Origin: CAVLCC01 sp963661535
GTDB lineage: Bacteria > Actinomycetota > Coriobacteriia > Coriobacteriales > CADBOM01
Assembly: GCA_963661535.1 (NCBI GenBank)
Contig: CAVLCC010000006.1
Location: forward strand, 1-56,381
Direction: 5' to 3'
Length of the DNA stretch: 56,381 bases
Shown: piece after piece, positions 1 to 7,576 of the stretch
Layout of the letters: the number at the start of each line of letters is the position of its first letter
How positions within the stretch are numbered: position 1 is the first letter of the stretch
Translations under genes and position numbers: made by a program
Notes under the pieces: model-generated
Told to the model about the DNA's origin: nothing
The model's database searches: none
Seen by the model: only the letters and a program-made list of their open reading frames with translations

Positions 1-2
1 GA

Positions 3-1211
3 AGCTACACAATAACAATTACAGGCAATGCTCCAGATTATGCAGGACAAGCAAGCACAACTTGGACAATAAAGCCAATAGATTTGCCAACAAACCAAAT
101 TCCTAGCGGACTATCCACTACCGCATACACAAAACAGAAGCTATCTAATGTATCACTACCCACACTCCCTAGTGCATACCCCGGCACCCTTAGTTGGAAA
201 AACCCAGACGAAAGCGTTGGAGATGTGCCTGCAACTGTAACTAAAACTGCAATCTATACACCTGCAGATACAAACTATAAGCCTGCAGAAGTAAGCGTGA
301 GCATAGAAGTAACCACTAACACCAACGCTTACTGGATTGCACCTGCTTATATTAAAACAGGTGGAACTTATACCGAAGCAAACATAGATCCAACTAAATC
401 TATTACAAGAACAGAAGCGCAAATAACTGAGGATATGAAAGTTTTGCATGGCCAGCTTGCAAAAACATCTGATAACAAAGATAAGAGTGCACTAACAACG
501 ATGTATACAAACTGGATGAATGATGACAGCTATCATCTATACACTAGATGGAACGGAACAGATGTAACAGACAGCACTTCTGCAAACAAATACATTGAAT
601 TTCGTATCATTCAAGTAGGGCAACATGACAATGATGGATCTGCTATCACATTTATGGCAACACATTCTCTACCTACTGCTAAGAAAATGAACTCTATTAA
701 TGACAACACAACTTCTTGGTTAGGCTCTTTAATGCGAGAAACATTGAACTCAAGTGATGGTTATGGTATGAGCGGACTTTCTGATTTAGCAGGATTGGTT
801 AAATCGATGCGAAAAGCGCAAGCAACATATAATTCATCAAGTTCATCGTGGAATGAATCCTCAAGCTTATGTGATACAGCAGATAAGTTTTGGCTATTGA
901 GCTATAGTGAGTTGTTTGGAGATAAATATATATCCGGTAGTAGTGAACGAGCCTTTGAACTAGAGGGTTCCCAATATGCTTGGTGTATTACTAATGTAAC
1001 AAATCCAACTTCTGCCAATTTTGTTTTGGCTAATATGAACCTAACACGTGATGGTTCAAAACCTGCTGGCTACAGCGACACGTCCTGGTGGCTTCGCTCG
1101 CCGATTGTTATTGGCTACACCTACTCCTTCGGCTATGTACTCAGCACTGGCTACCCGGGCGGCGAACTCGCCCGCCATTCGTGTGGGGTAGTCCCAGCTT
1201 TCTGCATGTAA
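3..1211 (+). CDS. DUF6273-type surface protein, 3' part (5' end outside window)
   Basis: The reading frame is already open at base 3, so this is the C-terminal part (about 402 residues) of a larger protein; the TTG at 84 is only an internal codon. The first ~110 residues are Thr/Pro/Ser-rich and resemble the Ig-like/MBG-type repeats of bacterial surface proteins (a ...TWTIKP... strand end, then GTLSWKNP and YTPADTNYKP motifs). From about position 330 to the end the protein matches the DUF6273 pattern: FRIIQVG, LSYSELFG, SQYAWC, then WWLRSP and a final GV-PAF. Proteins of this type are usually secreted. No C-terminal anchor is visible; the protein stops five residues after the GVVPAF motif. 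The last ~35 codons differ sharply in base composition from the rest (see the variable-region entry). The domain name is recognised from memory; the cellular role is unknown. Confidence 0.8.
   Translation, partial: SYTITITGNAPDYAGQASTTWTIKPIDLPTNQIPSGLSTTAYTKQKLSNVSLPTLPSAYPGTLSWKNPDESVGDVPATVTKTAIYTPADTNYKPAEVSVSIEVTTNTNAYWIAPAYIKTGGTYTEANIDPTKSITRTEAQITEDMKVLHGQLAKTSDNKDKSALTTMYTNWMNDDSYHLYTRWNGTDVTDSTSANKYIEFRIIQVGQHDNDGSAITFMATHSLPTAKKMNSINDNTTSWLGSLMRETLNSSDGYGMSGLSDLAGLVKSMRKAQATYNSSSSSWNESSSLCDTADKFWLLSYSELFGDKYISGSSERAFELEGSQYAWCITNVTNPTSANFVLANMNLTRDGSKPAGYSDTSWWLRSPIVIGYTYSFGYVLSTGYPGGELARHSCGVVPAFCM
1104..1208 (+). other. Candidate DGR variable region at the 3' end of the DUF6273 gene
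   Basis: Between the WWLRSP motif and the terminal GVVPAF motif, 23 of 27 codons (1104-1184) end in C or T and none is AAC or AAT, although DUF6273 proteins are commonly Asn-rich here. Over 1083-1208 I count 16 adenines in 126 bases, against roughly 30% just upstream. A coding stretch of NNC/NNT codons that has lost its A residues, followed by a GC-rich conserved end, is what adenine-specific mutagenic retrohoming leaves in a variable region. No reverse transcriptase, Avd or template repeat is in the window, so this remains an inference. Confidence 0.45.
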
Positions 1212-1237
1212 ACCCTCAAGTTAAACCAAATCAACAC

Positions 1238-1283
1238 AAAGTGGCGAATAGAGAACTCCCCCTTGGAACCTATTCGCCACTTT
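1238..1283. repeat. Perfect 14-bp inverted repeat downstream of the DUF6273 gene
   Basis: The arms 1238-1251 (AAAGTGGCGAATAG) and 1270-1283 are exact reverse complements around an 18-base loop, starting 26 bases after the stop codon. Only three T residues follow, so it is at best a weak intrinsic terminator. Diversity-generating retroelements often have a hairpin just 3' of the variable region, but those usually have shorter stems and tetraloops. Confidence 0.7.
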
Positions 1284-1375
1284 CATAATGTATGCGCATT
1301 ATTGAAGTACCACCATCATTTAAGCCGCTAAAGAATGCAAAGCCATAGTGAAGTGAGTTTAGAACAAATTCAAGT

Positions 1376-1381
1376 TATAAT
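1376..1381 (+). promoter_or_regulatory. -10 box (TATAAT) for a probably leaderless glycosyltransferase mRNA
   Basis: A perfect TATAAT ends 8 bases before the ATG at 1390, so a start site 6-8 bases downstream would leave almost no 5' UTR. No Shine-Dalgarno sequence precedes the ATG, and no good -35 element is visible. Leaderless genes are common in Actinomycetota. Confidence 0.45.
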
Positions 1382-1389
1382 CTTTGATT

Positions 1390-2463
1390 ATGCAAAATTT
1401 GAATATAGATTATACAAACAAAAACAAAGGAATAACTACGTTCAAAACCTTAAGCATAGTTATTCCAGCATATAACTCACAAGACTTTCTTGGAACCTGC
1501 CTAGACTCACTTGTTGGAGCAGGCGATGACCTAGAAGTCATAGTCATAAACGACGGATCCAAAGACAATACATCAAGCATTGCTAAAGACTATCAAGCAA
1601 AATACCCCAATATCGTAAGAGCAATTGACCAAGAAAATCGTGGTTGGGGTGGAGCTATCAACCGCGGAATAGAAGAAGCTCGCGGCGAATATTTTTTTGT
1701 AGTTGATTCAGATGATCATCTTGATACTCAAGTTCTCACAGGTGTTTTGAGCTTTTTGCGGCACACCATTGAGTGCAATTTTCAAATAGATTTGCTTATA
1801 ACAAACTACATATATGACCATGTTGCAAACAATCAAAGTCATACGATTGATTATAAAAATCTTTTTCCAGCATGCTTGCCATTTACTTGGGATGAGGTTT
1901 GCAAAAATCCAAAAATCGATGAATACCTGATGATACATGCAATGACTTATCGCACACAACTTGTTCGCGATCATATTGGAAAACTCCCTACAAATGTATC
2001 TTATATGGATAGTCTTTTATGCTTGCGTCCAATGCCATATGTAGACGTCCTTTTTTATCTCGATGTTGATTTGTATTATTACCAAATTGGCAGAGAGGGA
2101 CAAACGATTGATGTTAATGTAATCAAAAAGCACATGGACGAACAATTTATGGCAGCCATGCTTGCAATAGATACTCTAGACTATAGCGAACTTGCTGCTA
2201 AAAGCCGGGGTCTTGCCGACTGCGCTTGCAGGTATTTAAATGCAATACTAACTGTGTCGTGTATTTATACATTTAAGCTAAGAAACAAAAACGCTCGCGC
2301 CAAACTAAATGAGCTCTGGAACTACCTCAAACAAAAAGATCCACAAATGTATGAGGCTCTAAAATTTACATTTGCACGAATTGTAAACAGAAAAACACCC
2401 ATAGGAAGATTTGTTGCTCTAGCTGGATATGAGTTTGCACGCTGGGTCTTTAAGTTTGCATAA
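1390..2463 (+). CDS. Family 2 glycosyltransferase
   Basis: A 357-residue protein with a GT-A fold glycosyltransferase domain in its N-terminal half: LSIVIPAYNS nucleotide-binding start, VIVINDGSKDNT, a QENRGWGGAINRGIEEARG segment and the metal-binding DSDD motif (VVDSDDHLD). Such enzymes move a sugar from a nucleotide or polyprenyl donor to cell-surface glycans; the substrate cannot be told. The C-terminal part has no obvious membrane segment. The ATG at 1390 was preferred to the TTG at 1384 because the TATAAT box at 1376 leaves room only for a leaderless start there. The gene lies 82 bases before an LPG-synthase-like membrane protein on the same strand, which fits a small cell-envelope cluster. 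Confidence 0.85.
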   Translation: MQNLNIDYTNKNKGITTFKTLSIVIPAYNSQDFLGTCLDSLVGAGDDLEVIVINDGSKDNTSSIAKDYQAKYPNIVRAIDQENRGWGGAINRGIEEARGEYFFVVDSDDHLDTQVLTGVLSFLRHTIECNFQIDLLITNYIYDHVANNQSHTIDYKNLFPACLPFTWDEVCKNPKIDEYLMIHAMTYRTQLVRDHIGKLPTNVSYMDSLLCLRPMPYVDVLFYLDVDLYYYQIGREGQTIDVNVIKKHMDEQFMAAMLAIDTLDYSELAAKSRGLADCACRYLNAILTVSCIYTFKLRNKNARAKLNELWNYLKQKDPQMYEALKFTFARIVNRKTPIGRFVALAGYEFARWVFKFA

Positions 2464-2544
2464 TGTAAAGGAAAATAAAGCCAACACAAACATGCAAAAG
2501 CCTATAAGCAAAATAACAAAAAACTAAAAGGGAGACACCACACT

Positions 2545-3627
2545 GTGGAATCGGCTGAAGAAGAAATAGAAGACTTAAAAGAGATGGAAGAGCCCCACGT
2601 TAAGGGCAAAATTTTAAACTTCGCATTGATTATAGTGGCTTTTTTGGTACTTGTGGGATGTTTGGTTTTTGCTGGTGAGGGCTCGGATTTGCTTGAAGCT
2701 CTCAATAATATGGAGTGGCATTGGCTCGTTGCAAGCATCGGTTTAATTATTTTTTACTGGATTTTAGAAGCTGGCAATATGCAGGTATTTGCCAACGAAA
2801 TGTGGCCTGGTTTTAAGTTTATAAAAACTTGGATGGTCACAATGATAGGACAGTATTTTAACTGTATTACACCCCTAAGCAGTGGCGGCCAACCCTTTCA
2901 GGCTTATTATTATGCTCGCTTTGGAATGCCCCTTTCAAAATCTATGCCAATGCTTTTGTGCAGATTTATAACTTATCAAATAACAACAACCACATTTTGC
3001 GCACTGGTATTGATTGTGCGCTTTAATTATTTTTCGGAGCAATATCCGCATCTGATGGTTTTGGTTGGAATTGGATTTATCGGAGGCATGGTGCTGCTTT
3101 TAGGACTGCTAGCACTTGCCTTTATGCGCAAAACAACCCTTAGGGTTGTAAAGTGGTTCATAAAATTGATGAGCAAAATCCGTATTGTAAAAAATTATGA
3201 CGAAACAATCGAAAAAACAACTACTACCTTGGACGATGCCTATAAAGAGGTTCACTATCTTGTTCGCAAGCCAAAGTTATTGCTCAAAAGCATTGGACTT
3301 ACATTTGTGCAGCTAACGGGATACTTTGCTATATCTTATACAGTTGCATGCGGACTAGGCGTTGTTGGTGCCGACTTTTTAACGATAATTGCTTGTCAAT
3401 CTTTTGTATATATGATTTCTTCTTTTGTGCCAACGCCTGGAGCCATGGGAGCTGCCGAGGGAAGTTATGCAGTGTTTATGTCGGCAATCTATCCAAATAC
3501 ATCTGCAATTGCACTATCTGTATTTGTGTGGAGACTTCTAACTTTCTACTTGCCGATTGTAGTTGGAGCAGTTATAACACTTTGGATTAATAGAGATAAG
3601 AAGGATAAAGCTCATGACAAAAAATAA
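2545..3627 (+). CDS. LPG-synthase transmembrane-region / flippase-like membrane protein
   Basis: A 360-residue integral membrane protein with about eight hydrophobic segments after a short acidic cytosolic N-terminus (EEEIEDLKEMEE). It carries the family signatures of the lysylphosphatidylglycerol synthetase TM region (UPF0104/YbhN-like): ITPLSSGGQPFQAYYYARFG near residue 111 and FVPTPGAMGAAEGSY near residue 301. It has no C-terminal aminoacyl-transferase domain, so it is more likely a lipid or lipid-linked glycan flippase-like protein than a complete MprF. The start is GTG at 2545, 10 bases after AAAGGGAG. The downstream GNAT gene overlaps its last 14 bases, so the two are cotranscribed and probably translationally coupled. 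Confidence 0.8.
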   Translation: MESAEEEIEDLKEMEEPHVKGKILNFALIIVAFLVLVGCLVFAGEGSDLLEALNNMEWHWLVASIGLIIFYWILEAGNMQVFANEMWPGFKFIKTWMVTMIGQYFNCITPLSSGGQPFQAYYYARFGMPLSKSMPMLLCRFITYQITTTTFCALVLIVRFNYFSEQYPHLMVLVGIGFIGGMVLLLGLLALAFMRKTTLRVVKWFIKLMSKIRIVKNYDETIEKTTTTLDDAYKEVHYLVRKPKLLLKSIGLTFVQLTGYFAISYTVACGLGVVGADFLTIIACQSFVYMISSFVPTPGAMGAAEGSYAVFMSAIYPNTSAIALSVFVWRLLTFYLPIVVGAVITLWINRDKKDKAHDKK

Positions 3628-4243
3628 TGATGAAACAACCAGCTCAAAAAAATGTAACTCAAAGCTTACTCTAGTTCAATATGATAATTTGAGCGCAGAC
3701 GAGCAACACAAAGTTCGCGATATCTATATCGAGAGTTTTCCTGAAGCCGAACGTATAGACTTTGATACAGTTTTGGCTAAATCAGCTCATATGGTTAAGG
3801 GAATAACTCTTTATGGATTGACTGATAATAATAAGCCAGATGGCAATCGGGTTATAGGCTTGGCTTGTGTCTTAAATCATCCAAAAAGGATGCCTAATAT
3901 AACTTATTTGTTATATCTTGCAATTGATTCTTCGCTGCGTGGTGGCGGGTATGGTTCCGCTTCTCTTGAAGCGGTTGCTTCTTTGTACCCAGATCAAGAA
4001 GTTGCGCTAGATATTGAGACTGTTTCTAAACTAGATGGCACAGAAGATCCAGCTGATAGAGACAACCGTATTCGCAGATTGCATTTTTATGAAAAGAACG
4101 GTTTTAAGTTTACAGGTCGAACTTTTGATAGTGAAGAAATATGCTATGACCTCATGTATTGTGGAGATGCGCATGCTGATTTTGATGCAATGCGCAACTA
4201 CTTCTCATGGCTAGAAGATGAAATTGATGGGTTTTTCTTCTAG
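3614..4243 (+). CDS. GNAT family N-acetyltransferase
   Basis: A 209-residue protein with the GNAT core. The acetyl-CoA pyrophosphate-binding loop is seen as YLAIDSSLRGGGYGSASLEAV (about residues 100-120), and a RRLHFYEKNGFKFTG strand-helix-strand near residue 155 is typical of motif B. It would acetylate an amine on a small molecule or protein; the substrate is not predictable. The first ~20 residues are polar (NNDETTSSKK) and likely disordered. The ATG at 3614 follows AAGGAT inside the end of the preceding membrane-protein gene, which it overlaps by 14 bases. Confidence 0.75.
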   Translation: MTKNNDETTSSKKCNSKLTLVQYDNLSADEQHKVRDIYIESFPEAERIDFDTVLAKSAHMVKGITLYGLTDNNKPDGNRVIGLACVLNHPKRMPNITYLLYLAIDSSLRGGGYGSASLEAVASLYPDQEVALDIETVSKLDGTEDPADRDNRIRRLHFYEKNGFKFTGRTFDSEEICYDLMYCGDAHADFDAMRNYFSWLEDEIDGFFF

Positions 4244-4260
4244 TTTTTTATACGCAAAAT

Positions 4261-4297
4261 TTGGTGAGTAGCTGCTGTCTTAGCAATTACTCACCAA
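4261..4297. terminator. Bidirectional hairpin between convergent genes
   Basis: TTGGTGAGTA at 4261-4270 is the exact reverse complement of 4288-4297. It lies between the ends of the GNAT gene (+) and the P-type ATPase gene (-). There is no long T run on either strand, so it may act as a weak bidirectional terminator or only stabilise the mRNA ends. Confidence 0.45.
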
Positions 4298-4328
4298 CAC
4301 TCACTCGCCAACACTCGCCTACTCAAAA

Positions 4329-6410
4329 CTAGTCCAAAAGCGAACGCGTATTTGCAGCAGTTAGTGCGACTGTTGACGCGTTATGCAAAAGTGCTGCGGT
4401 TGCCGGCTGCATAACTCCAACTAGTCCCAAAATTATCAAAGCAGAGTTAAACGTAATAATAAATCCATAAGACTTGTTTATTCTATCCATCAGTTTTTGA
4501 GAAAGCTGTCGCATTTCAACCAACACGTCTAGCGAAGAATCTACAACTGCAATATCTGCAACACTTCTAGCAATATCGCTTGCATCCGATAAAGCAACCG
4601 AAACATCTGCAGCAGCTAGTGCTGGAGAGTCGTTAATGCCATCTCCTACCATAACAACCGTGCAACCCTGCGCCTTCAAAGACTCCACATATGACGCCTT
4701 GTCTTCTGGAAGCACTTGCGATTTATAATCAGTTATACCCAGCTCACGAGCAACATTTGATGCACAATTTTCGGAGTCACCTGTAAGCATAACGATATGT
4801 TTAAAGCCACATTCACGCAAGTTTTCAATTACTTGTTTAGATTCTTTTCTTAGGGGGTCCGTTATGCAAAGCACGCCCTCTAGCTTACCCTCAATAGACA
4901 AAAAGACAGTTGAGTAACAATCGGCTTCTGCCTTCAATCTTTCCTCTAAATTCAGCGGACGCTCCACATGCTCATCATCAAAAATAAAGTGAGCGCTGCC
5001 TATACACACACGCTTGCCGTTAATTTTGCTTGCAATTCCATGTGAGACAATATATTCAACATCGGCATGCATTTCGTTGCGATGATTAAGCGATCTCTCA
5101 GACGCAGTGCGCACAATTGCGCGAGCCATGCTATGCGGAAAGTGTTCCTCCAAACAAGCAGAAACCTTCAAAAGATCCTCTTCGCTATTGTCTCCAAAAA
5201 TCAGTATTTTCTCTACCTCGGGTTTTGCCTTTGTAAGAGTTCCAGTCTTATCAAATATGATTGCGTCTGCATTGGCTAGTGCCTCTAAATACTTGCCGCC
5301 TTTAACAACAGCTTTGCACCTTGTGGCCTCACGCATCGCCGACATAACAGCCACAGGAGCAGCCAACTTTATTGCACAAGAGTAGTCAACCATCAACACA
5401 CTCATTGCTCGTCTTAAGTTTTTGGTTATAAGAAGCTCAAACGCAAAGACTCCAAGGCTCACAGGTACCATCGACTCCGCCAAACGCTCTGCCTCACTTT
5501 GTGCAGATGCCTTTAGTGTTTGCGAGTTTTCTACCATATCAACTATATGATCAATGCGAGATTGTCCAGCTAGCGCAGTTGTTTTTATCAACAGAGAACC
5601 CTCGTCAACCACTGTAGAAGCATATACAGTAGAGCCCTTTGACTTGCGAACAAGTGCGCTCTCCCCTGTCATCGAAGCTTCGTTGACCTCAGCTACTCCG
5701 TCTTCTACTATGCCGTCCATAGGAACCAAACAACCCATGCGAACTCTTATAAGGTCTCCAACTTGAACATCTTCTATCGGAGTTTCAATCTCTACGTTGT
5801 CTCTTACAATCCATACTGTCTCTGCACATATCGACATATTCTCACGCATTGCACTATGCGTGCGAGCTTCTGTATAATCCGATAGCAAATCAGATATCTT
5901 TAGCAAAAACATCACAGAGCTAGCTGTGTTAAAGTCTTTTGCCAAAACTGCAACACTTAGTGCAGTTGCGTCTAGAACCTCAACACCCAAGTGTCCTCTT
6001 ATCAGGCACTTTAGTGCTTTATATATGTACTTTGTAAGCCTTATCGTAAGCCAAATATGCCTAATAAAGGGAGGCAAAATGAGTTTTCTAATATATCTAC
6101 TCAACACAGTTTTGCTAAGCGATAAATAAAAATCATTGTCTATTGCAAGTGTGTCTGCCTTTGCATCTTCGCTTGTTTTTGGAAGATTTAAAACATCTAG
6201 ACCATCTAAGGCATCTATTACATTATCTTTAGATCCAGCCTCATACTCTATTAAAATTGAGCCATTAGCAGGTCTAACTATGGCATTTACCACGCCCTCT
6301 ACTTGCTGCAAATAGAGCGAGATTCCGCGCATCTCGTCATTATCAAAAACCTGCTTGCCGCATCTTACTCTAAGTCTACATTCTTGTTCGTGAACAATCT
6401 TATAATACAT
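4329..6410 (-). CDS. P1B-type heavy-metal-translocating P-type ATPase
   Basis: A 693-residue metal-transport ATPase with the standard elements in order: an HMA-like N-terminal domain (residues 1-70) without a CxxC pair, TGES actuator loop (248-251), DKTGT phosphorylation site (387-391), TGD (543-545) and GDGIND hinge (589-594). The membrane metal site that is CPC in most P1B pumps is here Ser-Cys-Ala (344-346), and the nucleotide-domain HP dipeptide lies in HFPHS (423-427). The metal specificity is therefore unclear. A DUF6110-like small gene lies just upstream on the same strand. A hairpin sits 22-46 bases before the start codon, so expression may be attenuated. The assigned ATG follows AAGG too closely for an ideal ribosome-binding site. 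Confidence 0.88.
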   Translation of the reverse strand: MYYKIVHEQECRLRVRCGKQVFDNDEMRGISLYLQQVEGVVNAIVRPANGSILIEYEAGSKDNVIDALDGLDVLNLPKTSEDAKADTLAIDNDFYLSLSKTVLSRYIRKLILPPFIRHIWLTIRLTKYIYKALKCLIRGHLGVEVLDATALSVAVLAKDFNTASSVMFLLKISDLLSDYTEARTHSAMRENMSICAETVWIVRDNVEIETPIEDVQVGDLIRVRMGCLVPMDGIVEDGVAEVNEASMTGESALVRKSKGSTVYASTVVDEGSLLIKTTALAGQSRIDHIVDMVENSQTLKASAQSEAERLAESMVPVSLGVFAFELLITKNLRRAMSVLMVDYSCAIKLAAPVAVMSAMREATRCKAVVKGGKYLEALANADAIIFDKTGTLTKAKPEVEKILIFGDNSEEDLLKVSACLEEHFPHSMARAIVRTASERSLNHRNEMHADVEYIVSHGIASKINGKRVCIGSAHFIFDDEHVERPLNLEERLKAEADCYSTVFLSIEGKLEGVLCITDPLRKESKQVIENLRECGFKHIVMLTGDSENCASNVARELGITDYKSQVLPEDKASYVESLKAQGCTVVMVGDGINDSPALAAADVSVALSDASDIARSVADIAVVDSSLDVLVEMRQLSQKLMDRINKSYGFIITFNSALIILGLVGVMQPATAALLHNASTVALTAANTRSLLD

Positions 6411-6431
6411 ACCTTATCTCACTATCAAATA

Positions 6432-6456
6432 AAGGCGGCACCAAAAGCACCGCCTT
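6432..6456 (-). terminator. Intrinsic terminator or attenuator upstream of the P-type ATPase
   Basis: Read on the minus strand, AAGGCGG (6456-6450) pairs with CCGCCTT (6438-6432) and is followed by TTATTT. It lies between the DUF6110-like gene and the ATPase start, so it may end most transcripts after the small gene and let some read through into the pump gene. Confidence 0.5.
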
Positions 6457-6533
6457 ATAATGTTTTTTAACCCTAGACTAGTTTTTATTGCAAATTTATC
6501 TACTAAACAATCCTTTGCATATAAGCTAAAAGA

Positions 6534-6851
6534 TTATGCCTCGCTCTTAGCATCTTGTGCTGCAAGCTCTTCTTCTACTTGCTTGCGAACTCTTGCCTCA
6601 ATCTCAGCAATACGAGCCTTGCGTGCTGCCTCTTCTTTAGCCTCTAATCTTGCGTCTGCTGCCAAGTCTTCTGCATCATCTTTAATAGACTGAAGAGCAG
6701 CTTGTGCGTTATCGGCTGCAAGCATTCCTTTTGCAGCACCTTTGACGGCAAAGTTTCTAACAGTTTTGCTAGATGCAAGTGCGGCTCCTGCGCAAGTTAC
6801 TGCTACGCCACCAATAAATGCCCAAACACCACAATTTTTATACCAAGACAT
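6534..6851 (-). CDS. DUF6110-like small membrane-associated protein
   Basis: A 105-residue protein with an N-terminal hydrophobic, Ala/Gly-rich segment (residues 8-27) followed by a long charged helix rich in Ala, Glu, Lys and Arg (residues 55-100), likely a coiled coil. Size, layout and position next to a P1B ATPase match the DUF6110 family, which is often found beside such pumps; the assignment is from recognition, not a search. It may be an accessory subunit or chaperone of the ATPase (inference). The start is secure: an AGGAGG lies 7 bases before the ATG. Confidence 0.7.
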   Translation of the reverse strand: MSWYKNCGVWAFIGGVAVTCAGAALASSKTVRNFAVKGAAKGMLAADNAQAALQSIKDDAEDLAADARLEAKEEAARKARIAEIEARVRKQVEEELAAQDAKSEA

Positions 6852-7102
6852 TTTAAATCCTCCTTGTTTCTAAATTACATAGCATTTTTATAATCTCTAA
6901 AGTGATGCGCTTTTAAATATGCAGAGATTTATCACTTCCCACATATTAACACCACAAAAGAGTAGGAATGCAATCTCGATAAATATTACACACAAAAATG
7001 CCATTAACGGCAAAACCAGCGTAACAACGCTTAATCCGTTATGATCTCATAGTTCGCAAGTTAATTCTCACTAAAAAAGTTTATTAAGTTAAAAACTCTA
7101 AT

Positions 7103-7576
7103 TTAAGCCTTAAGCTCATAGATTACATGTGCAACTTCTTCTCTAGAAAGTCTTTTTATGAAGACATCAACTAGCTCGTCGTGTTTGTCCAAACCAAATA
7201 CGATGTCTCCACATGCAGCATACGATGTTGATTTTCTAGTCGAAAGCCTAAGATGAAGCCCATTCGCATAGATAGTTGTACTAAAAAAATCACAGTAGTA
7301 TTCTCTTGGCAAATCACAGTACAGCATACAATCTGGAGCTGTAGGGGCGTCAAGCACTGTATTACAGATTGAAAAGTGGTTATTAAGAACCAATACCATC
7401 TTCTTAAGCAAACCGCTATTGCGGTCAAGACCAAATTCTAACAGGTCGCTATCTGAGTATTCAAATGCTGCATGTCTGCAATCCTCAGGTGTATCAGAAA
7501 AAACAACCTTTGCAGCGAGATACTTCTCGCAAACAAACAAGGAATTCATCTTTCCATCTTCAGTTCGTATTTTCAT
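7103..7576 (-). CDS. Hypothetical protein translationally coupled to nhaA
   Basis: A 157-residue soluble protein with no family I recognise. It has no signal peptide or membrane segment and contains several Cys residues (CEKY, CRHA, CNTV, CMLYCDL, YYCDFF). Its ATG overlaps the nhaA stop codon (ATGA), so it is translated from the same mRNA and is probably made with NhaA. A second Met at residue 10 is a possible alternative start. It could be a regulatory or accessory protein of the antiporter, but only the context suggests this. Confidence 0.6.
   Translation of the reverse strand: MKIRTEDGKMNSLFVCEKYLAAKVVFSDTPEDCRHAAFEYSDSDLLEFGLDRNSGLLKKMVLVLNNHFSICNTVLDAPTAPDCMLYCDLPREYYCDFFSTTIYANGLHLRLSTRKSTSYAACGDIVFGLDKHDELVDVFIKRLSREEVAHVIYELKA

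Noticed and set aside
1088..1288. 66-codon ORF overlapping the 3' end of the DUF6273 gene
   Set aside because: It is a shadow frame of the GC-rich end of the real gene and has no start signal.
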